NCBI RefSeq assembly: GCF_001310955.1
Contig: NZ_BAZX01000002.1
Location: 62,001-126,000 of the forward strand
DNA from: Marinifilum fragile JCM 15579
Lineage (GTDB): Bacteria; Bacteroidota; Bacteroidia; Bacteroidales; Marinifilaceae
DNA length: 64,000 bases
Direction of reading: 5' to 3'
Shown: positions 1 to 8,687 of the stretch, in pieces
Position numbering within the stretch: the stretch's first letter is position 1
How the letters are laid out: each line of letters begins with the position of its first letter
Notes under the pieces: generated by a model
What the model was told of the DNA's origin: nothing
Databases searched by the model: none
What the model saw: the letters and a program-made list of their open reading frames with translations, nothing else
Program-made: the position numbers and the translations under genes

Positions 1-1
1 A

Positions 2-790
2 GGAACTTCTCCTGAAGAAGTTGACTTGGTGATTTGTGCAACTGTAACTCCTGACATGCAATTCCCTGCTACAGCAAACATTATCAGTGATAAAGCCGGA
101 ATTAATAATGCATTTAGTTTTGATTTGAATGCAGGTTGTTCAGGATTTTTATTTGCATTGGCAACTGGTTCAAAATACGTACAGTCTGGTATGTATAAGA
201 AAGTTGTGATTGTTGGTGCAGAAAAAATGTCATCAATCGTTGATTATACTGATCGTCAAACATGTCCAATTTTTGGGGATGGATCTGCAGCAGTACTTCT
301 TGAGCCAACAACTGAAGATGTTGGTGTAATGGATGAAATGTTGCACACAGCAGGTTTTGGTCGCAAGCATTTACATCAAAAAGCAGGTGGGTCATGTAAA
401 CCAGCTTCTCATGAAACGGTTGATGCTCGCGAACACTTCATTTATCAGGAAGGAAACCACGTATTTAAACACGCAGTTTCTAATATGGCTGATGTTTCAG
501 TTGAAATGATGAAAAAACACAACATGACAGCTGATGATTTGGCTTGGTTGGTTCCGCATCAGGCAAATAATCGTATTATCGAGGCTACAGCTAAAAGAAT
601 GGGCTTGGCTAAGGAAAAAGTAATGATTAATATCGAAAGATACGGTAATACAACCTCTGCTACCATTCCATTGTGTTTATGGGAATGGGAAGATCAATTG
701 AAAAAAGGAGATAATATTATTCTTTCAGGATTTGGTGCAGGTTTTACCTGGGGATCTATTCTGTTAAAATGGGGTTACGATCCTAAATAG
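2..790 (+). CDS. fabH: Beta-ketoacyl-ACP synthase III (FabH), 5' end outside window
   Basis: This is the C-terminal ~263 residues of the enzyme that starts type II fatty acid synthesis by condensing an acyl-CoA with malonyl-ACP in the cytoplasm. The frame is open from base 2, so the start lies upstream of the window. All three catalytic residues are visible: Cys in NAGCSGF, His in [12 protein letters not shown] and Asn in [11 protein letters not shown]. The C-terminal glycine-rich segment ([16 protein letters not shown]) is typical. In many bacteria fabH follows plsX and rpmF, but those would be off the edge here. A hairpin terminator follows. The family call is certain; only the N-terminal residues are missing. 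Confidence 0.95.
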   Translation, partial: GTSPEEVDLVICATVTPDMQFPATANIISDKAGINNAFSFDLNAGCSGFLFALATGSKYVQSGMYKKVVIVGAEKMSSIVDYTDRQTCPIFGDGSAAVLLEPTTEDVGVMDEMLHTAGFGRKHLHQKAGGSCKPASHETVDAREHFIYQEGNHVFKHAVSNMADVSVEMMKKHNMTADDLAWLVPHQANNRIIEATAKRMGLAKEKVMINIERYGNTTSATIPLCLWEWEDQLKKGDNIILSGFGAGFTWGSILLKWGYDPK

Positions 791-814
791 AATTTTATTA
801 CTACAAGATATTAT

Positions 815-843
815 AAAGGCTTCCATTTGGGAGCCTTTTTTTG
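815..843 (+). terminator. Rho-independent terminator after fabH
   Basis: An imperfect hairpin, AAAGGCTTC / GAGCCTTT around a short loop, is followed by seven T residues. It separates fabH from the bactofilin/ATP synthase genes. Confidence 0.8.
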
Positions 844-1071
844 TCTTGAAACATGTTATGGAAGTGGGATTTCTGCCTCAATTTTTTATATTTGTATGGT
901 CCGCGAACATGGGTGCTGTAGATTGGAGTGATAAAAGAGAGTGTTCGTATACTTTTTTTAGAAATATTGAGTTGATATAGGTGTCAATTCGGGACAATAA
1001 AAGAGGTAAATACTAGATTTAGATTCTATGAATTTCCTATGACATTTGTCCAAATCAATAAGATTTCAAAC

Positions 1072-1464
1072 ATGTTTAGTAAAAAAAATAAAATGAGCAG
1101 AAACAACGACGTACAACCAACCGCGGTAAACCTTATTTGTGATGGAACATCAATTAAAGGAGATGTGCAAGCATCAAGAGATATCCGCATTGATGGATAT
1201 TTAAATGGTAAAATGCAGGTGAACGGAAAGGTGGTTGTAGGAAATACAGGTAAAATCGAAGGAGATGTTAATTGTAAAAGAATTGATGTTTCAGGTAGAG
1301 TAGAAGGTAATATTATTGCTTCAGAAATGGTGAATCTGAAATCAACAGCTTTAATATTAGGAAACATTACTACCGATAAGATTTCTGTTGAACCAGGTGC
1401 TAAGTTTACAGGTTCATGTAAGATGGGTGAAGCGGCACCTGCAAAAGATGAAAAGAAAAAATAA
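1072..1464 (+). CDS. Bactofilin (polymer-forming cytoskeletal protein)
   Basis: Small (130-residue) beta-helical protein of the bactofilin family, which self-assembles into membrane-associated filaments without nucleotide and acts in cell shape, envelope synthesis or polar organisation. The core shows the typical short beta-helix repeats: SIKGDVQASRDIRIDG, GKMQVNGKVVVGNTGKIEGDV, RIDVSGRVEGNI, LILGNITTDKISVEPGAKFTGSC. The tail is charged (AKDEKKK). I chose the ATG at 1072 (MFSKKNK); an in-frame ATG at 1039 would add an 11-residue leader with no family counterpart, and 1093 is also possible. The atpZ start codon lies inside its 3' end, so the two are translationally coupled. The product call is firm; its cellular role here is unknown. 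Confidence 0.9.
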   Translation: MFSKKNKMSRNNDVQPTAVNLICDGTSIKGDVQASRDIRIDGYLNGKMQVNGKVVVGNTGKIEGDVNCKRIDVSGRVEGNIIASEMVNLKSTALILGNITTDKISVEPGAKFTGSCKMGEAAPAKDEKKK

Positions 1465-1684
1465 TTCTGAAAAGAATGAAAAAAGAAAGCAGCTAAGCGG
1501 GGTTATAAAATACTCTGGCTTGGCTTTTCAAATGATCGCAATAATTCTGATAGTTTTATATGGAGGTATGAAATTGGATGAATATCTGCAGAAAGAATTT
1601 CCCTTATTTACCGTTATAGGAGCTTTTTTGGGAGTGATATTGTCCCTCTATTTCGCTCTGAAAGATTTTATGAAAATGAAGTAA
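1448..1684 (+). CDS. atpZ: AtpZ/AtpI-family F0F1 accessory membrane protein
   Basis: Small membrane protein (78 residues) of the AtpZ/AtpI group that sits at the head of ATP synthase operons and is linked to c-ring assembly or Mg/Ca handling. A basic N-terminus (KRKNNSEKNEKRKQ) is followed by two membrane segments (about residues 20-40 and 52-72) joined by the conserved GGMKLDEYLQKEFPLFTVIGAFLG turn. The start at 1448 overlaps the bactofilin stop codon by 17 bases. A longer in-frame start at 1388 would run deep inside bactofilin and add residues that do not fit the family. The position just before the atp genes supports the call. Confidence 0.8.
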   Translation: MKRKNNSEKNEKRKQLSGVIKYSGLAFQMIAIILIVLYGGMKLDEYLQKEFPLFTVIGAFLGVILSLYFALKDFMKMK

Positions 1685-1691
1685 TAGATAT

Positions 1692-2084
1692 ATGGAAAAA
1701 AAATACAAATCGTATATTCTTAGACTAAGTCTAATATCAGTTTTTTTACTGATTGGGTCAATTGCTTTGTTCCTAACAGTTCTAAAACCATGGTTTAGTT
1801 ATATTTTCCCTTTCGTGATTTTGTACTTTTTTTTATTCAATTCCTTTCAACACTTCAAATTATTAAAATTATCGAAGGGAGATCCTCGAATTTTCCATAC
1901 CAATTATATGGCTTGGTTTGGAATAAAATTATTTCTCAATCTTAGTTTCGTAATTGTTTACGTTTTGCTGAACAGGGCGCAGGCATTGAGTTTTGTGCTT
2001 TTCTTTGCGTTTTGTTATGTGGTTTATACAACCTTTGAAGTAATAACACTATCTAAGACTTTAAGGTCGGGAAATATTAAATAG
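1692..2084 (+). CDS. Conserved four-helix membrane protein in the atp operon
   Basis: Hydrophobic 130-residue protein with four predicted membrane segments (about 8-31, 34-52, 75-96 and 99-121) and no motif I recognise. It starts 7 bases after atpZ and lies before atpB, the place occupied by atpI in other phyla. An AtpI-like assembly role is therefore plausible from position only; the sequence does not prove it. A short cytoplasmic loop contains SKGDPRIFHTNYMAWFG. About 220 bases of AT-rich sequence follow before atpB. Confidence 0.7.
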   Translation: MEKKYKSYILRLSLISVFLLIGSIALFLTVLKPWFSYIFPFVILYFFLFNSFQHFKLLKLSKGDPRIFHTNYMAWFGIKLFLNLSFVIVYVLLNRAQALSFVLFFAFCYVVYTTFEVITLSKTLRSGNIK

Positions 2085-2308
2085 CTCAAAAAAGTTTTGT
2101 GGAGAACTTTTTTTATTAAATTTGAGGGACCAAAAAAAATAAGAGAAAAAACTTCTCAAGTTACATTAAAATTTATCCTTATTTTAAATTTGGAACGAAG
2201 TAATAAATTATTGGAATTATAAACATGGGGGATTTCCCTAATAATTCCATTTTAAATTTCTTTTGATAGATTTCGAAAGACAAAACATTAAAGCAAGTCA
2301 TTCTACGT

Positions 2309-3390
2309 ATGAAAAGTATTCATCGATTTCTACTAATCGTCTTCTTTATTGCCAGCGCAGTTACTGCGTTTGCATCTGATGAACATGACAAGCATGCTCA
2401 CCATGATACTCACAAAAATGAAAAATTTGAACCAGGAAACTTTATCATGGATCATATTGCCGATGCTTATGATTGGCATGTTTTTTCTATAGGTGATTTT
2501 CATGCGACAGTGCCACTTCCGGTGATTGTAATTTCTGAACAGTCAGGTTTTCATATGTTCATGTCGAGTAAATTTCATCACGGACATAGCGAATACAATG
2601 GGTTTTATATTGCTCAGGAAGGTGAGTTTAGAGGAAAGGTTGTTGAAAAAATTGGAGGGAAAGAAGTTCGACCTTTTGACATTTCCATGACCAAGAATGT
2701 AATTGCTATGCTGATTAGTATGATCTTCCTGATGTGGATTTTCATATCAGTTGCAAAAGCATATACCGTAGAAAAGGGCAAGCACCTAAAGGGATACAAT
2801 CATTAATGGAGCCACTAATTTTATTTGTGCGCGATGAGATTGCAAAACCTGCTATTGGTGAAAAGAAATACGAAAAATACATGCCATTCCTTTTAACCAT
2901 TTTCTTCTTTATCTGGTTGAATAATTTAATGGGATTGGTACCATTTATTCCGGGAGGAGCCAATGTAACAGGTAATATCACCATAACCATGGTATTGGCT
3001 TTGTTCACATTTATTATTACAACTTTTAGTGGAAATAAGAATTACTGGGTTCATATTTTTAATACACCAGGAGTACCTTGGTGGTTAAAATTCCCTGTAC
3101 CATTGATGCCATTGGTTGAACTTATGGGTGTGTTTACAAAACCATTTGTTTTAATGGTCCGTTTGTTTGCAAACATCACAGCAGGTCACATGATTGTATT
3201 GGCATTTGTGAGCTTGATCTTCATATTTGGACAAATTAGTCCAATGTTAGGATATGGAACATCGGTTATTTCTGTATTGTTTGTGATTTTTATGGATATG
3301 TTGGAGCTACTTGTAGCTTTGATTCAGGCATATGTATTTACGCTTCTTTCTGCACTGTACTTTGGTATGGCTACGGAAGAACATCATTAA
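2309..3390 (+). CDS. atpB: ATP synthase F0 subunit a (AtpB), reading frame interrupted
   Basis: Membrane-embedded stator subunit that forms the proton half-channels with the c-ring. It is present in two overlapping frames: 2309-2806 carries a signal-like N-terminus, a His-rich segment (DEHDKHAHHDTHKNEK) and the first membrane helix; the next frame carries the rest, from KGQAPKGIQSLMEP to the C-terminus, including the essential Arg in LMVRLFANITAGHM. The break is at 2771-2779. One extra A in the four-A run restores one frame. A heptamer A-AAG-GGC at 2773-2779 would also allow a -1 ribosomal slip and give the identical protein (VEKGQAPKG). Subunit a is essential, so a sequence error is the default reading. 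The roughly 100-residue N-terminal extension is normal in Bacteroidota. Confidence 0.88.
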
Positions 3391-3441
3391 GAATTTTCAA
3401 CTCCTTAAAATGGAGCTATTTTATAGTTTTTTAATCATTAA

Positions 3442-3711
<270 letters not shown>

Positions 3712-3810
3712 TAGCATTATCCACAATTTGCCAAAAAGGGATTGCCTGAGGTAAATTGTGGTAACAATTGATTATTAAAATCCACCGGAAGGTGAAAAAA
3801 ATAGAATGAT

Positions 3811-4305
3811 ATGGGCTTGGTAACACCTGAATTAGGAACTTTTATATGGATGTTTTTGGCTTTTGCCATCGTACTTTTTATCCTTAAAAAGTTTGCCTGG
3901 AAACCAATATTGAATGCCTTAAAGGAGCGTGAAGAGTCGATTGAAGACGCACTACGTTCTGCTGATCGCGCCAAAGAAGAAATGGCTGAATTGCAAGCCG
4001 ACAATGAAAGAATTCTTCAGGAAGCAAGAAAAGAGCGTGAAGCAATGCTTAAAGAGGCAAAAGAAATGAGTTCTAAGATTGTTAATGAAGCGAAGCAAAA
4101 AGCTACTCATGAAGCAGATAAGCTGGTTGAATCAGCAAGAGCTAACATTGAAAGCGAAAAAGCAGCGGCATTAAACGAAATTAAAGCTCAGGTAGCTAAT
4201 CTTTCTGTTGAGATTGCTGAGAAAATTCTTCGTCAGCAATTTGCCGAAGATCAGCAACAAAAAGATTACTTCAAGAAGTTAATGGACGAAGTAAAGCTTA
4301 ATTAG
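3811..4305 (+). CDS. atpF: ATP synthase F0 subunit b (AtpF)
   Basis: Peripheral-stalk subunit of 164 residues. One N-terminal membrane helix (about 7-27, TFIWMFLAFAIVLFILKKF) is followed by a long charged coiled coil (about 35-130, rich in KEREESIEDALRSADRAKEEM-type heptads) and a C-terminal region (AEKILRQQFAEDQQQKDYFKKL) that would contact the delta subunit. Length and layout are standard. A 16-base perfect palindrome lies between this gene and atpH. Confidence 0.95.
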   Translation: MGLVTPELGTFIWMFLAFAIVLFILKKFAWKPILNALKEREESIEDALRSADRAKEEMAELQADNERILQEARKEREAMLKEAKEMSSKIVNEAKQKATHEADKLVESARANIESEKAAALNEIKAQVANLSVEIAEKILRQQFAEDQQQKDYFKKLMDEVKLN

Positions 4306-4317
4306 TATCCCGAAACT

Positions 4318-4333
4318 CCCGATAGCTATCGGG
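4318..4333. repeat. 16-base perfect palindrome between atpF and atpH
   Basis: CCCGATAGCTATCGGG is its own reverse complement and sits within flanking CTCCC...GGGAG that extends the hairpin imperfectly. No T-run follows, so it is not an ordinary terminator. It resembles short dispersed palindromes of Bacteroidota genomes and could set differential mRNA stability in the atp operon (inference). Confidence 0.6.
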
Positions 4334-4387
4334 ACGGGAGAGTTAATGAGATTGTAGTTCTCAGATCTCTTATCTAATAAAAACAAT

Positions 4388-4936
4388 ATGAACGAAAGTA
4401 AAATCTCGGTTCGATATGCCAAAGCTCTTTTCGAATTAGGAAAAGAGAAGAATATGATCGAAACTTTTATATCAGATATTAAAATTATTGATGATCTGGT
4501 TAAGGAAAGTTCTGATTTTTGGTTGATGATTGAAAGCCCTGTGGTGAAAACTCTTCAGAAAAGAGAGGTAGTGAAGCAGATATTTTCTGGTAAAATAGAT
4601 GAAATGGTATTGAATTTCCTTGATTTGGTACTGAAAAACAGAAGAGAAATCTATATCAAAGATATTTCCAGAAACTTCTTGACTCTCTGTAGAAAAGATA
4701 TGGGAATTCTTTCTGCGATATTGACCTCGGCAAGCAAAGTTGAAGATGCAAGCAAGCAGAAAATGTCTGATCTTCTTGAAAAATCTTTCAATTCCAAGAT
4801 AGAATTAACAGAAGTGATCGATGAGGATATCATTGGTGGTTTTGTAATTCGTGTTGAAGATCAACAATTAGATGCTTCAGTTGCTAGTCAATTGAATCAA
4901 ATCAAACGAGAATTACTAACAAATAGAATAAGTTAA
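4388..4936 (+). CDS. atpH: ATP synthase F1 subunit delta (AtpH)
   Basis: Subunit of 182 residues that ties the peripheral stalk to the top of the alpha3beta3 head (OSCP homologue). The N-terminal helical domain (about 1-105, starting SVRYAKALFELGKEKNM) and C-terminal domain with the family motif DIIGGFVIRVEDQQLDASVASQLNQIKREL (about 145-175) are both complete. It follows atpF and precedes atpA as in most bacteria. The gap to atpA is unusually long and repeat-filled. Confidence 0.94.
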   Translation: MNESKISVRYAKALFELGKEKNMIETFISDIKIIDDLVKESSDFWLMIESPVVKTLQKREVVKQIFSGKIDEMVLNFLDLVLKNRREIYIKDISRNFLTLCRKDMGILSAILTSASKVEDASKQKMSDLLEKSFNSKIELTEVIDEDIIGGFVIRVEDQQLDASVASQLNQIKRELLTNRIS

Positions 4937-4939
4937 AAG

Positions 4940-5075
4940 TACTTAAAGTGCCTAAAGTACTTAGAGTTTAAGAAAGTAAGTTTAGGCATTCAGATAAGAA
5001 AATATTTAAGTTGTATGTACTTAAAACTTAAGACAATTATAAGTATTTTAAGTACTTAAGGCACTAAAATCAAAT
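4940..5075. repeat. AT-rich imperfect inverted repeats between atpH and atpA
   Basis: The spacer is made of variants of AAGTACTTAAAGTGCCTAAA in both orientations: AGTACTTAAAGTGCCTAAAGTACTT at the left and AAGTATTTTAAGTACTTAAGGCAC at the right. These could fold into one long hairpin ahead of atpA. No reading frame is present. It appears to be an intergenic repeat unit rather than a coding or CRISPR element. Confidence 0.6.
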
Positions 5076-5079
5076 AAAT

Positions 5080-6681
5080 ATGGCTAGTATTAAACCTGCA
5101 GAAGTTTCGGAAATTCTAAAGCAGCAATTAGAAGGATTAAAAACCGAAGCAGAACTGGAAGAAGTCGGAACTGTATTGCAAGTAGGTGATGGTATCGCTC
5201 GCATTTACGGATTATCGAATGTAGAATCAAATGAGTTGATCGAATTCCAAAATGGAGTATTGGGTATTGTTTTGAACTTGGAGGAAGACAATGTCGGCGC
5301 AGTACTTTTGGGTGAAACACAAGGTATTAAAGAAGGTGACGTGGTAAAACGTACCAAGCGTATTGCCTCAATCAATGTTGGTGAAGGCATGTTGGGACGT
5401 GTTATCAATACCATTGGTGAACCGATTGATGGCAAAGGTGAAATTACAGGAACTACTTACGAAATGCCATTGGAGCGTAAAGCACCAGGGGTAATCTATC
5501 GTCAGCCTGTAAACGAGCCGCTGCAAACAGGTTTGAAAGCAATTGATGCCATGATTCCAATTGGACGTGGACAGCGTGAGTTAATCATTGGTGACCGTCA
5601 GACTGGTAAAACTGCTATTGCAATTGATACCATTATTAATCAGAAAGAATTTTACGACAAAGGTGAGCCTGTTTACTGTATTTATGTGGCAATAGGACAG
5701 AAGGGGTCAACCGTTGCGAACATTGCCAGGACTCTGGAAGAAAACGGAGCAATGGCTTATACTACAATTGTATCTGCAACCGCATCAGATCCGGCTGCAT
5801 TGCAATTCTACGCACCATTTGCTGGTGCATCTATTGGTGAGTTCTTCCGTGATACAGGTCGTCCTGCATTGATCATTTACGATGATTTATCGAAGCAGGC
5901 CGTATCATATCGTGAGGTATCACTTTTGCTTCGTCGTCCACCAGGACGTGAGGCTTATCCAGGAGACGTATTCTATCTTCACTCAAGATTATTGGAGCGT
6001 GCCGCTAAGGTGATTAACTCTGATGAAATTGCACGTCAGATGAACGATCTTCCAGAGAGCTTGAAGAATGCCAAGGATGAAAACGGAGAATCAATCATTA
6101 AGGGTGGTGGTTCATTAACTGCACTTCCAATTATTGAGACTCAGGCAGGTGACGTATCTGCTTATATCCCAACCAACGTAATTTCGATTACTGATGGTCA
6201 GATCTTCTTGGAATCAGATTTATTTAATGCTGGTATTCGCCCTGCTATTAACGTGGGTATCTCTGTATCTCGTGTGGGTGGTAATGCTCAAATTAAATCG
6301 ATGAAGAAAGTTGCTGGTACATTGAAGCTTGATCAAGCACAGTATCGTGAACTGGAAGCATTTGCTAAGTTCGGTTCTGATATGGATGCTGCAACTTTAT
6401 CGGTACTTAATAAGGGAGCTAAAAACGTTGAGATCTTGAAACAGGGACAATATTCTCCTGTTACAGTGGATAAGCAAGTTGCGATTCTGTACTGTGGTAC
6501 TCAAGGTTTATTGAGAAATGTTCCTACTGATAAAGTGAAAGAATTCGAGCATGACTTTATTCAATTCATGGAATTGAAACACAAAGATGTATTGAACGAA
6601 CTTGGTTCTGGGAAATATACTCAAGAGGCACAGGATATCATGCGCAAAGTTGCTGAAGAAGTAGCTGCAAAGTATAAATAA
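5080..6681 (+). CDS. atpA: ATP synthase F1 subunit alpha (AtpA)
   Basis: Non-catalytic nucleotide-binding subunit of the F1 head, 533 residues. It shows the N-terminal beta barrel ([12 protein letters not shown]), Walker A GDRQTGKT at about 171-178, and the alpha/beta signature in [17 protein letters not shown]. The [11 protein letters not shown]alker B region and [23 protein letters not shown] block are intact. It is one of the best conserved proteins in the window. It needs the beta subunit, which is encoded 18 kb downstream rather than next to atpG. Confidence 0.98.
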   Translation: MASIKPAEVSEILKQQLEGLKTEAELEEVGTVLQVGDGIARIYGLSNVESNELIEFQNGVLGIVLNLEEDNVGAVLLGETQGIKEGDVVKRTKRIASINVGEGMLGRVINTIGEPIDGKGEITGTTYEMPLERKAPGVIYRQPVNEPLQTGLKAIDAMIPIGRGQRELIIGDRQTGKTAIAIDTIINQKEFYDKGEPVYCIYVAIGQKGSTVANIARTLEENGAMAYTTIVSATASDPAALQFYAPFAGASIGEFFRDTGRPALIIYDDLSKQAVSYREVSLLLRRPPGREAYPGDVFYLHSRLLERAAKVINSDEIARQMNDLPESLKNAKDENGESIIKGGGSLTALPIIETQAGDVSAYIPTNVISITDGQIFLESDLFNAGIRPAINVGISVSRVGGNAQIKSMKKVAGTLKLDQAQYRELEAFAKFGSDMDAATLSVLNKGAKNVEILKQGQYSPVTVDKQVAILYCGTQGLLRNVPTDKVKEFEHDFIQFMELKHKDVLNELGSGKYTQEAQDIMRKVAEEVAAKYK

Positions 6682-6687
6682 GTATCA

Positions 6688-6757
6688 ATTAACAATTATC
6701 AATTAGTAATAAAGCCATATTCATTACTAATTGATAATTACTAATTACCAATTGAAT
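6688..6757. repeat. AT-rich inverted repeat between atpA and atpG
   Basis: CAATTATCAATTAGTAAT and ATTACTAATTGATAATT are perfect inverse complements over 17 bases around a short AAGCCATATTC loop. The sequence belongs to the same TAATTAACAATTATCAATT-type intergenic family seen at about 26364, 40575 and 41240. Confidence 0.65.
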
Positions 6758-6760
6758 CAA

Positions 6761-7630
6761 ATGGCTAATTTAAAAGAAATTCGTACTCGTATTTCGTCGG
6801 TTCAGAAAACCAAACAGGTAACTGCAGCGATGAAAATGGTTTCTGCTGCTAAATTGAAAAAAGCACAGGATGCCATTGTACAAATTCGTCCGTATGCCGA
6901 TAAATTACATGAGATTCTTTCGAATCTTACAGGAAGCTTAAATCCTGATGATAATTTGTATGGTGTGCAACGAAAAGCCGACAAGATATTATTAATCGCA
7001 ATTAATTCGAATAAGGGACTTTGTGGTGCTTTTAATTCAAATGTAATCAAGCAGGTTAATGTGCTTACTGATGGTATTTATGCGGAGCAAAATCAAAAAG
7101 GGAATCTTGATGTGCTTTGTATAGGTAAGCAGGCTAATGAAATATTAAAGAAGACTCATAAAGTAATTGGCGAACGCAACAGTTTGTACGATGATTTGAC
7201 TTTTGAAAATGTTTCGACATTGGCAGAATCAATCATGGCTGAATTTGTAGAAGGAAAATACGATAAAGTAGAATTGGTGTACAACCAGTTTAGAAATGCC
7301 GGTGTACAGATTTTAACTACAGAACAATTCTTACCTGTTCAGCAAGAAGAGGAGGAGAACAATGTTCATTCTGAGTACATTTTCGAGCCAAACAAAGAAG
7401 AAATTGTTCAGGATTTGATTCCTAAATCATTAAAAACACAGTTCTTTAAAGCAATGTTGGATTCATTTGCCTCTGAGCATGGTGCTCGTATGACTGCAAT
7501 GCACAAAGCAACCGATAATGCATCTGATTTGCTACAAGACCTGAACTTAACTTACAACAAGGCTCGTCAGGCTGCAATTACCAACGAAATTTTGGAGATT
7601 GTATCTGGAGCGAATGCCTTGGCCCAATAA
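6761..7630 (+). CDS. atpG: ATP synthase F1 subunit gamma (AtpG)
   Basis: Central rotor shaft of 289 residues. The N-terminal helix (MANLKEIRTRISSVQKTKQVTAAMKMVSAAKLKKAQ) and the C-terminal helix (ARMTAMHKATDNASDLLQDLNLTYNKARQAAITNEILEIVSGANAL) that form the coiled shaft are both present, with the Rossmann-like domain between (LLIAINSNKGLCGAFNSN). I take the ATG at 6761; an upstream in-frame start at 6731 lies inside the inverted repeat and adds no family sequence. A strong terminator follows, so the operon ends here without atpD or atpC. Confidence 0.96.
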   Translation: MANLKEIRTRISSVQKTKQVTAAMKMVSAAKLKKAQDAIVQIRPYADKLHEILSNLTGSLNPDDNLYGVQRKADKILLIAINSNKGLCGAFNSNVIKQVNVLTDGIYAEQNQKGNLDVLCIGKQANEILKKTHKVIGERNSLYDDLTFENVSTLAESIMAEFVEGKYDKVELVYNQFRNAGVQILTTEQFLPVQQEEEENNVHSEYIFEPNKEEIVQDLIPKSLKTQFFKAMLDSFASEHGARMTAMHKATDNASDLLQDLNLTYNKARQAAITNEILEIVSGANALAQ

Positions 7631-7690
7631 GTCAGAAAAGTGGCTTAAAAGGGATAAAAAGACCATATTTAAGAGATTTATATTGCTGCA

Positions 7691-7720
7691 AAGCCTCATC
7701 AGTTTCGATGAGGCTTTTTT
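7691..7720 (+). terminator. Terminator after atpG
   Basis: Hairpin AAGCCTCATC-AGTTTC-GATGAGGCTT with a following T-run. It ends the first ATP synthase operon. Confidence 0.88.
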
Positions 7721-7922
7721 ATGGATGAAAAATTGGTGCGGGTGCCAATTTGATACTCTTTTACTCATTTGTTTCTTTATCCATTAATACCGATTACGAA
7801 TCAAAACGATTGATAAAAAATCAATCTGTGATTCTCTATCGGCATTAACCATTGTAATAAGCAAAATGATATTATCAATCATTTTGAAATACAATTGGTA
7901 TAACATGTATCATTTTTTTTAT
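7721..7922. other. Intergenic AT-rich region upstream of the GntR regulator
   Basis: No convincing gene lies in this stretch. It contains several short TGATA/ATCAAT repeats (for example GATTGATAAAAAATCAATC near 7809-7827, an inverted repeat) and ends in the promoter of the regulator gene. Confidence 0.5.
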
Positions 7923-7944
7923 TAGATTTGTATGTTCAAACATA
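7923..7944 (+). promoter_or_regulatory. GntR promoter -7 element and overlapping operator
   Basis: TAGATTTG at 7923-7930 matches the Bacteroidota -7 consensus TAnnTTTG; a good -33 TTTG at the usual spacing is not evident. Immediately downstream, TATGTTCAAACATA (7931-7944) is a dyad with 6-base arms around CA. The same 14 bases recur at 9678-9691. The position over the likely transcription start suggests autorepression by the GntR protein (inference). Confidence 0.6.
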
Positions 7945-7951
7945 TGTACAA

Positions 7952-8680
7952 ATGGAATTGAAAATAGATCACAAAAGTCCAATGCCTCTTCACGCACAAG
8001 TGGAGATGTTGCTTCGTAAATTGATTGAAATGCCGGAATATCAAAATGGAGGATTACTTCCAAAGGAGGTTGATCTAGCCAAGAAACTTGGCATTTCAAG
8101 AAATACACTACGCCAAGCAACTAACAAATTGGAATATGAAGGCTTACTAATACGTAAGAAAGGAATTGGAACTAAAGTGGCTGAGAAGAGTATTACCACA
8201 AATTTAGACAACTGGTTGAGTTTTACTCAGGAAATGTCGGATAAAGGCGTTGGCTTTAAAAATTATGCTATCGAGGTAAAATGGGTTAAGGCTGATGAGA
8301 AGTTAGCCAATTTCTTTGAGGTGAAAATAAATACAGAGATTTTGTGTCTTTGCAGATTAAGAGGTGCTGCCGACGGACCATTTGTCTACTTTGAAAGTTA
8401 CTTCCATCCAAGAATTCAAATGACTGGTAAGGAGGATTTCTCACGTCCTTTGTACGAAATTCTTGAAAACGATTACCATATTATTCCAACAACATCAAAG
8501 GAAAATCTAAAAGCAAGATCGGCATCCAAGATTACAGCAGAAAGGTTGGAGATCAAAAAAGGAGAGCCTGTAATGGTCCGAGAGAGGTTTGTTTCCGATC
8601 CGGGAGGAAGACCTATAGAATACAACATAGGTTTCTACAATGCCGAGAAGTTTACCTATTCGATTACAATCACGCGCTAA
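7952..8680 (+). CDS. GntR-family regulator with UTRA effector domain
   Basis: Transcription factor of 242 residues. An N-terminal winged helix-turn-helix (about 5-75; the LGISRNTLRQATNKLEYEGLLIRKKGIGTKV segment holds the recognition helix and wing) is joined to a C-terminal UTRA ligand-binding domain (about 95-240; YFESYFHPRIQ, SASKITAERLEIKKGEPVMVRERFVSDPGGRPIEYNIGFYNA). UTRA regulators of the HutC subfamily usually sense a sugar phosphate or related metabolite. The ATG at 7952 is preferred; an upstream TTG at 7928 lies within the -7 element. It heads the mannoside locus, and its probable operator occurs at its own promoter and at the first GH92 gene, so it is the likely local repressor. The effector is unknown; mannose-6-phosphate would fit. 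Confidence 0.9.
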   Translation: MELKIDHKSPMPLHAQVEMLLRKLIEMPEYQNGGLLPKEVDLAKKLGISRNTLRQATNKLEYEGLLIRKKGIGTKVAEKSITTNLDNWLSFTQEMSDKGVGFKNYAIEVKWVKADEKLANFFEVKINTEILCLCRLRGAADGPFVYFESYFHPRIQMTGKEDFSRPLYEILENDYHIIPTTSKENLKARSASKITAERLEIKKGEPVMVRERFVSDPGGRPIEYNIGFYNAEKFTYSITITR

Positions 8681-8687
8681 TTAATAA

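Noticed and set aside
4940..5075. Repeated AAGTACTTAA units considered as a short CRISPR array
   Set aside because: Units occur in both orientations, vary in length and have no uniform spacers or nearby cas genes.
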